Origin: Aliarcobacter vitoriensis
Lineage (GTDB): Bacteria > Campylobacterota > Campylobacteria > Campylobacterales > Arcobacteraceae
Assembly: GCF_003316695.1 (NCBI RefSeq)
Contig: NZ_PDKB01000009.1
Span: forward strand, 1 to 64,000
Length of the DNA: 64,000 nt
Direction: 5' to 3'
Below, in pieces: positions 53,508 through 62,918 of the stretch; position 1 is the first letter of the stretch; each line of letters starts with the position of its first letter. Below the pieces are notes generated by a model. The model saw nothing but the letters and a program-made list of their open reading frames with translations, was not told where the DNA came from and did not search any database. A program made the translations under genes and the position numbers.

Positions 53508-56142
53508 TTTAGAAAAAGTAGTAGTTTATCAGCCAAAATTAGATAAAAAGAATAGGGCTTCATTTATATGGGTTTTACCTTTAATAGTTCTTGGTATTTT
53601 AGTTTGGATTGCTTATGAATCTTACTCTAAAAAAGGAACAAATATAGTTGTTTATTTCAAAAGTGCAGAAGGTTTAAAAGAGAATGTTACACCTTTAGAA
53701 TATAAAGGTTTACAACTTGGAAAAGTTACAAAGATAACTATGCATGATGATTTAAAAAGTGTAAGTGTTAATATATTGGTAAATAGTGATGCTGAAAAAT
53801 ATGTGGCAAATGAAGGTTCAAAATTTTGGATAAAAAAACCAACAGTATCTTTAACAAAAATTTCTGGATTAAGTACACTAATAAGTGGTTATAAAATAGA
53901 GTTAGCACCAACATTTACAACTCCTGAAGAGTTATCAAAAGTTAAACCAAAATGGTATTTTGAAGGTTTAGATTTTCAGCCCGATGATGAGTTTGATGAA
54001 AATGGTTACTATATAACACTTCTTTCAAATGACAAAGATAATGTAGATATAGGAACACCAATTTTTTATAATAAATACCAAATTGGGGAAATAGTAGCAA
54101 AAGAGTTTAAAGATGAACAACTTTTTGTAGTTTCACATATTTATGATAAATATAGATATTTAGTAAATAAAAGCTCAAAATTTGTTATGAATGAAGCTTT
54201 AAAAGTAAATTATGGAGCTGGAGGTTTAAATATTGAAGTTGGCTCTTTTTATTCAGCACTAATTGGTGGGATTACAGTTATAACATCACAAAAGCAGGGT
54301 GATGAAATATCAAAAGATGAGGTTCAAATTTTATATGCTCAAAAAGACGATTTAAAAGATAAACACTATTTTAATATAGACTTTTATGAAGCAACAATAG
54401 ACAATCACACTCCTATTTTATTTAAAGGAATTGAGATAGGAAAAATAACTTCTATCAAATTAAATAAAGATATTTTAGAAACGAAGGCTTTTGTTTATGA
54501 AAATTATAAATATCTTTTAACTAAAAATAGCAGATTTTTTGTCGAAGAACCTACAATCTCTTTTGGAGGTATAAAAAATCTTGGAAATATTATAAAAGGA
54601 AATTTTATATCTTTAGATTATAAAGAGGGAGAATTTAGTGATAAATTTATGGCAGTAAATAAAAAAGAGTTGAACAAAAGTCTTAGTACAATAAAAATTG
54701 ATTTAATTGTAGATAGTCTTAACTCAATTACTGAAAGATCAAAAATATATTATAAGAGTATTGAAGTTGGAAGAGTGGATAGTTACTCTTTAACAAACGA
54801 TTATAAAAATGTAAAAATATCTATTTTAATAGATGAAAAATATAAAAACTTGATACATGATAAAACACTATTTTATGATATGAGTTCAAAACTTGTACAG
54901 ATGAAAAACTTAAATTTAGATATAAATTATAGTGGAATGGAAGGAATATTCAATGGTTCTATTGGGATTTTATCAACAACTAATGATAAAAATAAACTAA
55001 CAAAAAAAGAGTTCAAACTATATAGTAAATATGAAGATGTTGTAAGATTAAAAAGGATGGAAAATAGTGGTTTTACAGTTTTCACAGAGTTTGATAATAG
55101 TTTTAAATTGGCTAAAGATATGGCAGTTATTTATAAAAATCAAGAGATAGGATTTGTAAAAGATATAAAATTTGATGATAGATTATCAAAAGTAGAACTA
55201 TTTATATATGAAGATTATAGAAAATTTATCATAAATAGCAGTAGATTTTATAAAAAAAGTGCAATTGATGTAAAAGCAAGTTTAAGTGGAGTGGATTTGT
55301 CTATTGATACTTTTAGCTCCTTGATAGATGGCTCTATTTATCTTGATAATAGTTCAAAAACTCCTTTAGGAAATCATGAAATTTATGCAAGTGAAGATGA
55401 TATGAATAGTACTACAAATAGTGTTTTAATAATATTTGATGATGTTGAAGGTATTCAAGAAAATTTTTCAAAACTTACATATAAAGGTGTAAATATTGGA
55501 AAAGTTAAAAAAGTATCTTTAAATAAAAACAGACAAGTTGAAGTTGAAGCTATAATCTATAATGATTTTTCAAGTTTTGCTAAAAAAGGAACAATGTTTT
55601 ATCTTAAAAAACCACGAATTTCATTTCAAGAAATATCAAATGTTGGTGCAACTATAATGGGTGTAAATATTGGAGTTATAAAAGGTGAAGGTGACTTTAA
55701 AAGAGTATTTACAGGCTTTGATAAAGAACCATCAATAAGGCATTCTCATCTTGGAACAGTTTTTAAAGTAGAAGATTTAACAGCATCTAGTGTAAGTGTT
55801 GATTCTCCAGTTTATTATAAAAATGTACAAATTGGAAAGGTTTTAAAAGTAGATTTAAGTACAGATGGTTCAAGAGTTGTAATAGATTGTTTAATAGACA
55901 ATAAATATACAAAATTAATAAGAAAGAACTCACAATTTTATGACATAAGTGGTTTTGAAATGGAGTTTTCTATATTTAGTGGTGCAAAAGTAGAATCAAA
56001 TACTTTTACAAGTATTATAAAAGGTGGTTTAGTTGTTGTAACTCCTTATGAATATAACGAAATTGCACAAGAAAATGATATATTTATTTTAAATAAAACT
56101 TTAAGAGAAGATTGGAAAACTATAAGTCCAAGTATAAAATAA
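53497..56142 (+). CDS. LetB/YebT-like protein with seven MCE domains
   Basis: The protein has 881 residues. One membrane helix (about 24-41) is followed by seven tandem MCE domains of about 95-110 residues each, recognised by repeated signatures of the form YKGLQLGKV, FYNKYQIGEI, FKGIEIGKI, YKSIEVGRV, YKNQEIGFV, YKGVNIGKV and YKNVQIGKV. Seven is the number in E. coli LetB (YebT); PqiB has three. Such proteins stack into a tube that carries lipids across the periplasm between inner and outer membrane. Confidence 0.92.
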   Translation: MENDLEKVVVYQPKLDKKNRASFIWVLPLIVLGILVWIAYESYSKKGTNIVVYFKSAEGLKENVTPLEYKGLQLGKVTKITMHDDLKSVSVNILVNSDAEKYVANEGSKFWIKKPTVSLTKISGLSTLISGYKIELAPTFTTPEELSKVKPKWYFEGLDFQPDDEFDENGYYITLLSNDKDNVDIGTPIFYNKYQIGEIVAKEFKDEQLFVVSHIYDKYRYLVNKSSKFVMNEALKVNYGAGGLNIEVGSFYSALIGGITVITSQKQGDEISKDEVQILYAQKDDLKDKHYFNIDFYEATIDNHTPILFKGIEIGKITSIKLNKDILETKAFVYENYKYLLTKNSRFFVEEPTISFGGIKNLGNIIKGNFISLDYKEGEFSDKFMAVNKKELNKSLSTIKIDLIVDSLNSITERSKIYYKSIEVGRVDSYSLTNDYKNVKISILIDEKYKNLIHDKTLFYDMSSKLVQMKNLNLDINYSGMEGIFNGSIGILSTTNDKNKLTKKEFKLYSKYEDVVRLKRMENSGFTVFTEFDNSFKLAKDMAVIYKNQEIGFVKDIKFDDRLSKVELFIYEDYRKFIINSSRFYKKSAIDVKASLSGVDLSIDTFSSLIDGSIYLDNSSKTPLGNHEIYASEDDMNSTTNSVLIIFDDVEGIQENFSKLTYKGVNIGKVKKVSLNKNRQVEVEAIIYNDFSSFAKKGTMFYLKKPRISFQEISNVGATIMGVNIGVIKGEGDFKRVFTGFDKEPSIRHSHLGTVFKVEDLTASSVSVDSPVYYKNVQIGKVLKVDLSTDGSRVVIDCLIDNKYTKLIRKNSQFYDISGFEMEFSIFSGAKVESNTFTSIIKGGLVVVTPYEYNEIAQENDIFILNKTLREDWKTISPSIK

Positions 56143-56186
56143 TTTTAAGCAAAAATTAATATTTAAACATATACAATACTTTTATC

Positions 56187-56221
56187 AAAGGATAATTTTT
56201 ATCCTTTAAATAAAGGAGGAT
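56187..56221 (+). promoter_or_regulatory. Palindrome and alternative hairpins before katA
   Basis: AAAGGATAA (56187-56195) pairs with TTATCCTTT (56199-56207); alternatively TCCTTT (56202-56207) pairs with AAAGGA (56212-56217), which is part of the katA ribosome binding site. As DNA the first palindrome resembles a PerR/Fur-type operator. A -10-like TATACAAT lies near 56170. Confidence 0.45.
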
Positions 56222-56224
56222 AGA

Positions 56225-57652
56225 TTGAAAAAAATAATGACAACAACAGCTGGAAATCCAATTTCGGATAATCAAAACTCACTAACAGCAGGTGAAAGAG
56301 GACCAGTTTTATTACAAGATTATCAACTAATTCAGAAATTAGCTCATCAAAATAGAGAGAGAATTCCTGAAAGAGTTGTTCATGCAAAGGGAAGTGGAGC
56401 TTTTGGAGAGCTTGAAATAACTGAAGATATATCAAAATATACAAAAGCAAAAGTTTTACAAAAAGGTGAAAAAACAAAACTTCTTTTAAGATTTTCAACA
56501 GTTGCAGGAGAAAAAGGTGCTGCTGATGCTGAAAGAGATGTAAGAGGATTTGCACTTAAGTTTTATACAAGAGAAGGAAATTGGGATTTAGTTGGAAATA
56601 ATACACCAGTATTTTTTGTAAGAGATGCTTATAAATTTCCTGATTTTATCCATACACAAAAAAGAGATCCACAAACAAACTTAAGAAGTAATACCGCAAT
56701 GTGGGATTTTTGGAGTTTAAGTCCTGAAAGTTTACATCAAGTAACGATTTTGATGTCAGATAGAGGACTACCAAAATCATATAGAAATGTAAATGGATAT
56801 GGTTCACACACATATAGTTTAATAAATTCTAGGAATGAGAGATTCTGGGTTAAATTCCACTTTAAAACTCTTCAAGGAATAGAAACTATTACAAATAAAG
56901 AAGCAGCACAAATTGTTGGTCAAGATAGAGAGTCAAATCAGAGAGATTTATTTGAAAATATCGAAAAAGGAAATTTCCCAAAATGGAGTTTTGAAATTCA
57001 AATAATGAGTGAAGAACAAGCAAAAGCCTGTAATTTTAATCCATTTGATTTAACAAAAGTTTGGCCACATGCTGATTATCCGATGATAAAAGTTGGAACT
57101 ATGACTTTAAATGAAAATCCACAAAACTATTTTGCACAAGTTGAACAAGCTTCATTTAGCCCATCAAATATAGTTCCAGGAATTGGTTTTTCTCCTGATA
57201 AAATGTTACAAGCTAGGATTTTCTCATATCCAGATGCACAAAGATATAGAGTTGGGACACATTATGAAATGTTGCCTGTAAATAGACCAATAGTTGAAGT
57301 AAATACATATAATCTTGATGGAAGTATGAATTTTCAAGTAAAAGAGCCAACAAAAGCATTTTATGAACCAAATAGTTTTGATGGAGCAGTTGAAGATAGT
57401 AGCTTCTTAGAGCCTGATTTAGAAGTTGGAGATATAGCTAAAAGATATAATCATAGAGATGGAAATGATGATTTTTCACAACCAAGAGCTCTGTTTTTGC
57501 TTATGAGTGATAATCAAAAAGAACAACTATTTAGCAATATTAAAGATGCAATGGATGGAGTTCCTAGAAATATTGTTGATAGACAAATTGCACTTTTTGA
57601 ACAAATTCATAGCGATTATGCAAGCGGTGTTAAAAAAGCTTTAGGAATATAA
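56225..57652 (+). CDS. katA: Catalase (clade 3, small subunit)
   Basis: The protein has 475 residues. The distal His is in [17 protein letters not shown], the haem-ligand Tyr in [14 protein letters not shown]. The start is TTG at 56225, 4 bases after AAAGGAGGA; an ATG at 56237 is 16 bases away and less well placed. No signal peptide, so it is cytoplasmic. The neighbour is an ankyrin-repeat gene, the standard partner of katA in Campylobacter. Confidence 0.96.
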   Translation: MKKIMTTTAGNPISDNQNSLTAGERGPVLLQDYQLIQKLAHQNRERIPERVVHAKGSGAFGELEITEDISKYTKAKVLQKGEKTKLLLRFSTVAGEKGAADAERDVRGFALKFYTREGNWDLVGNNTPVFFVRDAYKFPDFIHTQKRDPQTNLRSNTAMWDFWSLSPESLHQVTILMSDRGLPKSYRNVNGYGSHTYSLINSRNERFWVKFHFKTLQGIETITNKEAAQIVGQDRESNQRDLFENIEKGNFPKWSFEIQIMSEEQAKACNFNPFDLTKVWPHADYPMIKVGTMTLNENPQNYFAQVEQASFSPSNIVPGIGFSPDKMLQARIFSYPDAQRYRVGTHYEMLPVNRPIVEVNTYNLDGSMNFQVKEPTKAFYEPNSFDGAVEDSSFLEPDLEVGDIAKRYNHRDGNDDFSQPRALFLLMSDNQKEQLFSNIKDAMDGVPRNIVDRQIALFEQIHSDYASGVKKALGI

Positions 57653-57661
57653 GGAAAAATA

Positions 57662-58153
57662 ATGGAAGTTTCACAAGAAGAGCAAAAACGATATGAAGAG
57701 TTACAAATTTTGGCACTTGATTTTGCAAGACAAGGTAAAACTCAAGATTTAGAACTTATGTTAGAGTCTGGAATGGCAGTGAATCTAACTGATCATAAAG
57801 GAAATACTCTTTTAATGTTAGCTTCTTATAATGGAAACTTTGACACAGTACAAATGCTTTTAGATTTTAAAGCAGACGTAGATAGAAAAAATGATAAAGG
57901 ACAAACTCCACTTGCTGGTGTTTGTTTCAAAGGGTATTTAGATATTGTAAAATTACTTGTAAATGCTGGAGCAAATATGCATGAAAATAATGGAATGGGT
58001 ACAACTCCACTGATGTTTGCTAGTATGTTTGGAAATACACAAATTGTAGTGTATTTAAATGAACAAGACAAATCTAAAAGCTTTAAATCATATTTATATT
58101 TTGTTTTTGCAAAGTTTATTGGAATATTTAAAAAAAAAGAGTTAAGAAATTAA
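57662..58153 (+). CDS. Ankyrin-repeat protein, catalase partner
   Basis: The protein has 163 residues with about four ankyrin repeats (DHKGNTLLMLASYNGNFDTV, NDKGQTPLAGVCFKGYLDIV, NGMGTTPLMFASMFGNTQIV) and a basic C-terminus. In C. jejuni the ankyrin gene next to katA (Cj1386) helps give catalase its haem. It lies 9 bases after katA, in one operon. Confidence 0.9.
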   Translation: MEVSQEEQKRYEELQILALDFARQGKTQDLELMLESGMAVNLTDHKGNTLLMLASYNGNFDTVQMLLDFKADVDRKNDKGQTPLAGVCFKGYLDIVKLLVNAGANMHENNGMGTTPLMFASMFGNTQIVVYLNEQDKSKSFKSYLYFVFAKFIGIFKKKELRN

Positions 58154-58161
58154 CTCTTTTT
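58134..58161 (+). terminator. Terminator of the katA operon
   Basis: AAAAAGAGTTAA and TTAACTCTTTTT form a 12-base-pair stem closed by a GAAA tetraloop, overlapping the stop codon of the ankyrin gene. Confidence 0.85.
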
Positions 58162-58173
58162 AATTTATAAAAT

Positions 58174-58539
58174 TTATTTTTTTACAACACTATCAACATC
58201 TATTTCAAGTGAGTTCCAATCTTTATCAACTTCACCATAGATTGTAACACTATCTTTTGGAGATACTTGAACACCTTTCCAATCATCATGGTCTATTTCT
58301 ATTGTAATATCGCCTGTTTGGTCACGAAATAGATATTTATCTTTTCCTAAATGTTCTACAATATTTCCTTCTAGTACAACAGGCATATCATCTTTAAATG
58401 TTTTTGCTTCTTCTACTGTTGTTTTTGAAATACTAGGACCAGTAAATCCACCTTGTTGATTTTGTGTTGTGCTTACAAATTCAGCAAAAACTGTTGTTGA
58501 AGCCAACAATAAACTTGATAATATAAAACTTTTTTTCAT
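58174..58539 (-). CDS. YgiW/YdeI-family OB-fold stress protein
   Basis: The protein has 121 residues from the ATG at 58539, chosen for its ribosome binding site (AAAGGATT) and signal peptide (KKSFILSSLLLASTTVFA). The BOF domain shows VVLEGNIVEHLGKDKYLFRD, DHDDWKGV and YGEVDKDW. Periplasmic; relatives respond to peroxide, acid or cationic peptides. It lies 65 bases after the sensor kinase gene on the same strand, the common ygiW-qseBC neighbourhood. Confidence 0.88.
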   Translation of the reverse strand: MKKSFILSSLLLASTTVFAEFVSTTQNQQGGFTGPSISKTTVEEAKTFKDDMPVVLEGNIVEHLGKDKYLFRDQTGDITIEIDHDDWKGVQVSPKDSVTIYGEVDKDWNSLEIDVDSVVKK

Positions 58540-58604
58540 TTTGTTAATCCTTTTTATTTTAATATTGTAATTAAAACAAATAACTATTAGTAAAATATTA
58601 ATTT

Positions 58605-59939
58605 TTACCAAGAAATAATAGATTTAAATCCATTTGGAGATATATTTTCAAATTTTAAGTGTAAGTTATGAATTTTGGCAATTTGTGTAACAATAGAAAA
58701 TCCAAGACCACTTCCTAGTTGTTTTTCTTGAATATCTCTTACAAATCTTTCTCCAATATTTTTTAAAATTTCTTCTTTTACTCCTTTACCATTATCTGAG
58801 ATATAGATTTTATTTTTTTGTAGATTTATATCTATTTTTGTACCAATATCATTATACTTTATAGCATTATCGAGTAAATTTATAATAAGTAAAGATAATA
58901 CAAACGACTCACCTTTTAGATCCTTTATATTTTTTTCATAAGTAAAATTAATCTCTATATTTTTATCTTTTGCTTTATGTTCAAGTTCATTTATACTTGA
59001 GTTTATAATCTCAATCCAATTTATATAAGAGATATTTTCTAGCTCTTTTATAGACTCAATTTTTGAAAGTGCTAAAAGTTGCTCAATCATTCTTGTAGCA
59101 CGATTTACACCAATATCTATATTATTTAGTGATTTTAAAAGTTGTTCTTTATCATCAAAAGATAGTTTTGCAACTTCTGTTTGGATTTTAATAGCACTAA
59201 GTGGAGTTTTAAGTTCATGAGATGCATTTGAAGTAAATCGTCTCTCTTTTTCTATCATATTGCTTGTTTTTAAAAATAGTGAATTTAGAGCTTTTACAAC
59301 TGGTTTTAACTCTTTTGTAGTATTTTCATCTAACAAAGAGCTATCATTTGGATTTCTTAATCTTAAATTTTTTGATATATTGTTTAAAGGTTTTAGCTCT
59401 TTTGTTATTAAAAATATGATAAAAATAGCTAAAAAAGGTAGTATAAAAAGCCAAGGATAAATCAAATCTTCAACTATATCGAATATCAAATCATCAACAA
59501 ACTCTTTTTCTTGGGCAACTACAACTACAAATTTTTTATCACTACTCAACATCCAAATAGTTCTAAATTTTTTATTCTTTTCAATAAATATTCCATCTGA
59601 ATTATTTAAAACTTCACTATTAAATTTGAAATCTTTACTATCTTCCCCATCTGTATATATCATAGTTCCATTTAATGAAAATATTGAAAAAGTTAAAGCA
59701 TCATCATCAACAGAGATAAATTTTTCTACATTATCAATATCGTGATTTAAATAGTTTTGAAAAATATCTATGTTTGAGTTTGAAATTTTTTTTGCAAAAT
59801 GAAAAAGTTCTGTGTTAAAGAATTCAATTAAAGTTTTTTTTGTTTGATAAATTGTTATAGAACTTACAACAAAAGATGTAACTGCAAATAAAAAAAGTAG
59901 AATAATGGCAAGTCGTAATCTTAAACTTAAATTCTTCAT
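58605..59939 (-). CDS. Sensor histidine kinase (QseC/PmrB-like)
   Basis: The protein has 444 residues: membrane helices at about 10-30 and 160-180 around a periplasmic sensor region, a HAMP-like linker, the H-box SNASHELKTPLSAIKI, the N-box LLDNAIKYN and DNGKGVKEE, ending at FSIVTQIAKIHN. It overlaps the response regulator gene by 4 bases. Confidence 0.93.
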   Translation of the reverse strand: MKNLSLRLRLAIILLFLFAVTSFVVSSITIYQTKKTLIEFFNTELFHFAKKISNSNIDIFQNYLNHDIDNVEKFISVDDDALTFSIFSLNGTMIYTDGEDSKDFKFNSEVLNNSDGIFIEKNKKFRTIWMLSSDKKFVVVVAQEKEFVDDLIFDIVEDLIYPWLFILPFLAIFIIFLITKELKPLNNISKNLRLRNPNDSSLLDENTTKELKPVVKALNSLFLKTSNMIEKERRFTSNASHELKTPLSAIKIQTEVAKLSFDDKEQLLKSLNNIDIGVNRATRMIEQLLALSKIESIKELENISYINWIEIINSSINELEHKAKDKNIEINFTYEKNIKDLKGESFVLSLLIINLLDNAIKYNDIGTKIDINLQKNKIYISDNGKGVKEEILKNIGERFVRDIQEKQLGSGLGFSIVTQIAKIHNLHLKFENISPNGFKSIISW

Positions 59940-60598
59940 TTTGGCTCTTCTAGTTTATATCCAGTACCATAAACTGTTTTTATATATTCATTACCAACTT
60001 TTTTTCTAATAGAGTGTATAAAAACATCAAGTGTATTAGAGTTTATCTCTTTGTCAAAATCATAAAGCTTTTCAGAAATTATTTCTCTACTTAAAACCAC
60101 TCCTTTGTTTAGCATAAATAGTTCAAGAATTTTTATCTCTTTTATTGTAAGTTCGACTTCTATATCATCCTTTAACACTTTTTGTTCTGCTATATAAAGT
60201 TTTATATCTCCAACTTCTATAAATTGTGAAACTTCTTTATAATTTCTTCTTATCAAAGCACTAACTCTTGCATGTAATTCAGCTAAAGAAAAAGGCTTAC
60301 ACAAATAGTCATCTGCTCCTTTGTTTAGCCCTTCAACTCTTTGATTTATTGCATCTCTTGCTGTTAATATAATCACGGGAGTTTTTATCTTATTCTCTCT
60401 CCAAAACTTTAAAATATCAAGCCCATCAATATTTGGAAGAGTTAAATCTAGTATTACAGCATCATAATTTGCCATCATTAAAGCATCTTTTCCATCAAAT
60501 CCATCTTCAAACCAATCTATGATAAAGCCAAATTTTTTGAAACCAGTAACAATTCCATCACCAATTAAATAATCATCTTCAATAAGTAAAATTTTCAT
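59936..60598 (-). CDS. OmpR-family response regulator (QseB-like)
   Basis: The protein has 220 residues. Receiver domain with phosphorylation site Asp in YDAVILDLTLPNIDG and KTPVIILTAR; then a winged helix (LTIKEIKILELFMLNKGVVL; NTLDVFIHSIRKKVG). It should control the ygiW-like gene and its own operon. Confidence 0.95.
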   Translation of the reverse strand: MKILLIEDDYLIGDGIVTGFKKFGFIIDWFEDGFDGKDALMMANYDAVILDLTLPNIDGLDILKFWRENKIKTPVIILTARDAINQRVEGLNKGADDYLCKPFSLAELHARVSALIRRNYKEVSQFIEVGDIKLYIAEQKVLKDDIEVELTIKEIKILELFMLNKGVVLSREIISEKLYDFDKEINSNTLDVFIHSIRKKVGNEYIKTVYGTGYKLEEPK

Positions 60599-60683
60599 AA
60601 GAAATCTTTTTAGTAGTTTTGAAATTTATAGCAAAAAAATATTAGTAAAAGATTAAGAGTTTGTTAAAAATAAAGATTGTTCT

Positions 60684-60714
60684 AAATTATGGGCTTTAAA
60701 ATAGCCCATAATTT
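60684..60714 (-). terminator. Terminator of the receptor gene
   Basis: AAATTATGGGCT pairs perfectly with AGCCCATAATTT around seven bases. It lies directly after the receptor stop on the minus strand. Confidence 0.75.
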
Positions 60715-60720
60715 ATATCT

Positions 60721-62808
60721 TTAGAATGAGTATTTTACTCCAATACCTGTAAATCTTCCTTCACCAAATGTTATTAAATTTCCAGTAGGCATTTGAGTTG
60801 ATGTTGTTAAATAACTTTCATCAGTTATATTCTTCATATAAGCATAAACATCCAAATCATCAAACATATAACCTATTTTTATATTAGCTGTTGTATATGA
60901 ATTTTCTTTTAAAGTATTTGCAGCATCAAAATATTTTCTACCTTGATTAAAAATATCAAATCTCCCATAAATGCCATTTTGATTTTGATATGATATTCCT
61001 AAATTAAAATTATGAGAAGGAGTATTTTCTATAGTATTATCTTTATTATTTGAGTTAATATATTCATCATATTCCGCTTTAACTAGTCCTAAAGAAGAAT
61101 CTATTGACCAGTTGTCATTAAATAAATATTTTGTTTCTAATTCTAAACCTTGTGAAGTTGCTTTTCCACCATTTGACGTTGTCATTCTCATCCCATCAAA
61201 ATTAAAAATATGAATATCATCAATGTCCATATAAAAAATTGAAGCAGATAAATTTAACTTATTATCCAACAAATAACTTTTTAATCCTAACTCATAATTA
61301 ATAGATTCTTGAGCATCAAATTTATTATTATCTATTGTTCCACTATCTGCATAATAATTAAATCCTCCAGGTAAATAACCTTTTGATATACTTAAAAAAG
61401 AAGTTAAATTATCATTTATTTTATAAGATAATGCAAATTTTGGTAAAAAAGTTTTCCATGTATTTTCAGCATCAAGTTCATAAACTGGTGCAACATTTGA
61501 GCCTATTGGATTAAAAAAATAGTTTAAGTCTATATCTTTTTTAATTCTTTGATATCTAGCTCCTAAAGTTAAATCAATATCTTCTACAATAGGAATTATC
61601 ATTTGACCAAAAGCTGCTAATGTTTGACTAGAAGTTTGTGAAACATAATTTGTATAAATATTATCTGTTCCAAAAATATTTCCATATAAATAAGCTGGAT
61701 ATTCAGAACCATATTTTTTATTATTAAACTTGTCTTTTTCATAATATAATCCAGTTAGCCATTTGATATTAGAATTATCTTTATTTTGTAGTCTTAATTC
61801 TTGTGTAAAGTTTTTTAGTTGTGTATCTGCAAAAATATTTAGATTATCATTTGCTCCATTATTTGACCAATCAAAATCGTAGTTAAAATTAATGTCTGTT
61901 TTTGAATTAGTTGTTGTAGAAGATAAAATATAATTGTCAAAATCATATGTTAAATTTAATGCTTGTGAATTGTTTTTTGTATCATTATAAGAATCTGTTT
62001 CAAAATTTGTATTTTTAAAATCTTTTCTTTTATAGTCATTTATGTTAGTTGAAGGGATTATTCCACCTTCAATAAAATATTTTTTATCTTTACTATTAAA
62101 AATACTAATTTTTGAAGATAACCTATCAGTTGGTTTATATATAACATTAAAGTTTAATTTATGTATTTTTTCATCATTTGCATCATTGTCCTGTGCCGAG
62201 TTATGATTTGTTATCCAACCATCATCTTTTGAAACTAAACCATTTGTATTTATATATAATTTATCTTTTATTATTGGTACATTTACATTAAATTTACCTT
62301 CCATATAGTCATTTGAACCATACTCAGTAGAGACAAATCCTTCTAAATTGTCTGATTGTTTAGTTACTATATTTATAACTCCACCAATACTATCTTTTCC
62401 ATATATAGTTCCTTGTGGTCCTCTTAAAACTTCTATTCTTTCAACGTTTGTTAGTGAAGTATCATAACCAAAACGATTACTATGAGGAATACCATCTATA
62501 TAAATAACTACAGGATTTGTTGCTGTGAACAATGATGTATTTATACCCCTAAAATTAACTTGTTCATAATATAAATTTGAAGATGATAAATTTGGAATCT
62601 CTTTTATTACATCTGAGATTCTTTTTATTCCTTTTAATTCTATTTCTTCTTCGTCAATTACAGTAATACTTTGAGGAACATTTTTTATATTCTCTTCCAT
62701 TTTATTTGCACTAACTGTAATATCTTCAAGCACTGTTGTTTCATTTGCGAATAGTATTGAGCTTGCAAATATTGAACAAAAAATTACTTTATTTGTTTTA
62801 TTTTTCAT
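60721..62808 (-). CDS. TonB-dependent outer-membrane receptor
   Basis: The protein has 695 residues: signal peptide 1-22, TonB box region TVLEDITVSANKMEENI, plug (VPQSITVIDEEEIELKGI; VERIEVLRGPQGTIYGKDSI), and a barrel ending GVKYSF. It has no STN domain, so it is probably controlled by the divergent AraC-type gene rather than by surface signalling. It resembles siderophore (FyuA/FptA-like) receptors; ligand unknown. Confidence 0.94.
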   Translation of the reverse strand: MKNKTNKVIFCSIFASSILFANETTVLEDITVSANKMEENIKNVPQSITVIDEEEIELKGIKRISDVIKEIPNLSSSNLYYEQVNFRGINTSLFTATNPVVIYIDGIPHSNRFGYDTSLTNVERIEVLRGPQGTIYGKDSIGGVINIVTKQSDNLEGFVSTEYGSNDYMEGKFNVNVPIIKDKLYINTNGLVSKDDGWITNHNSAQDNDANDEKIHKLNFNVIYKPTDRLSSKISIFNSKDKKYFIEGGIIPSTNINDYKRKDFKNTNFETDSYNDTKNNSQALNLTYDFDNYILSSTTTNSKTDINFNYDFDWSNNGANDNLNIFADTQLKNFTQELRLQNKDNSNIKWLTGLYYEKDKFNNKKYGSEYPAYLYGNIFGTDNIYTNYVSQTSSQTLAAFGQMIIPIVEDIDLTLGARYQRIKKDIDLNYFFNPIGSNVAPVYELDAENTWKTFLPKFALSYKINDNLTSFLSISKGYLPGGFNYYADSGTIDNNKFDAQESINYELGLKSYLLDNKLNLSASIFYMDIDDIHIFNFDGMRMTTSNGGKATSQGLELETKYLFNDNWSIDSSLGLVKAEYDEYINSNNKDNTIENTPSHNFNLGISYQNQNGIYGRFDIFNQGRKYFDAANTLKENSYTTANIKIGYMFDDLDVYAYMKNITDESYLTTSTQMPTGNLITFGEGRFTGIGVKYSF

Positions 62809-62844
62809 TTCTTTTCCTTTAACAAGTTTTTAATAAGCTTGTAT

Positions 62845-62863
62845 TATAATGATAAGAAATATT
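62845..62863. promoter_or_regulatory. Fur-box-like site upstream of the receptor
   Basis: TATAATGATAAGAAATATT matches 13 of 19 positions of the classical Fur consensus (GATAATGATAATCATTATC). It overlaps a TATAAT for the minus-strand receptor gene (62848-62843). Much weaker than the site at 12824. Confidence 0.4.
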
Positions 62864-62864
62864 G

Positions 62865-62899
62865 ACTTCAAGAAGTAATTTATTATTTTAGAATTACTT
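62865..62899. promoter_or_regulatory. Palindromes between receptor and AraC-type gene
   Basis: ACTTCAAGAAGT (62865-62876) is a palindrome; AAGTAATT (62873-62880) and AATTACTT (62892-62899) form an inverted repeat with an 11-base spacer. A likely binding site for the AraC-type regulator or for Fur. Confidence 0.45.
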
Positions 62900-62918
62900 T
62901 TTATTAATAAGGAATTAA

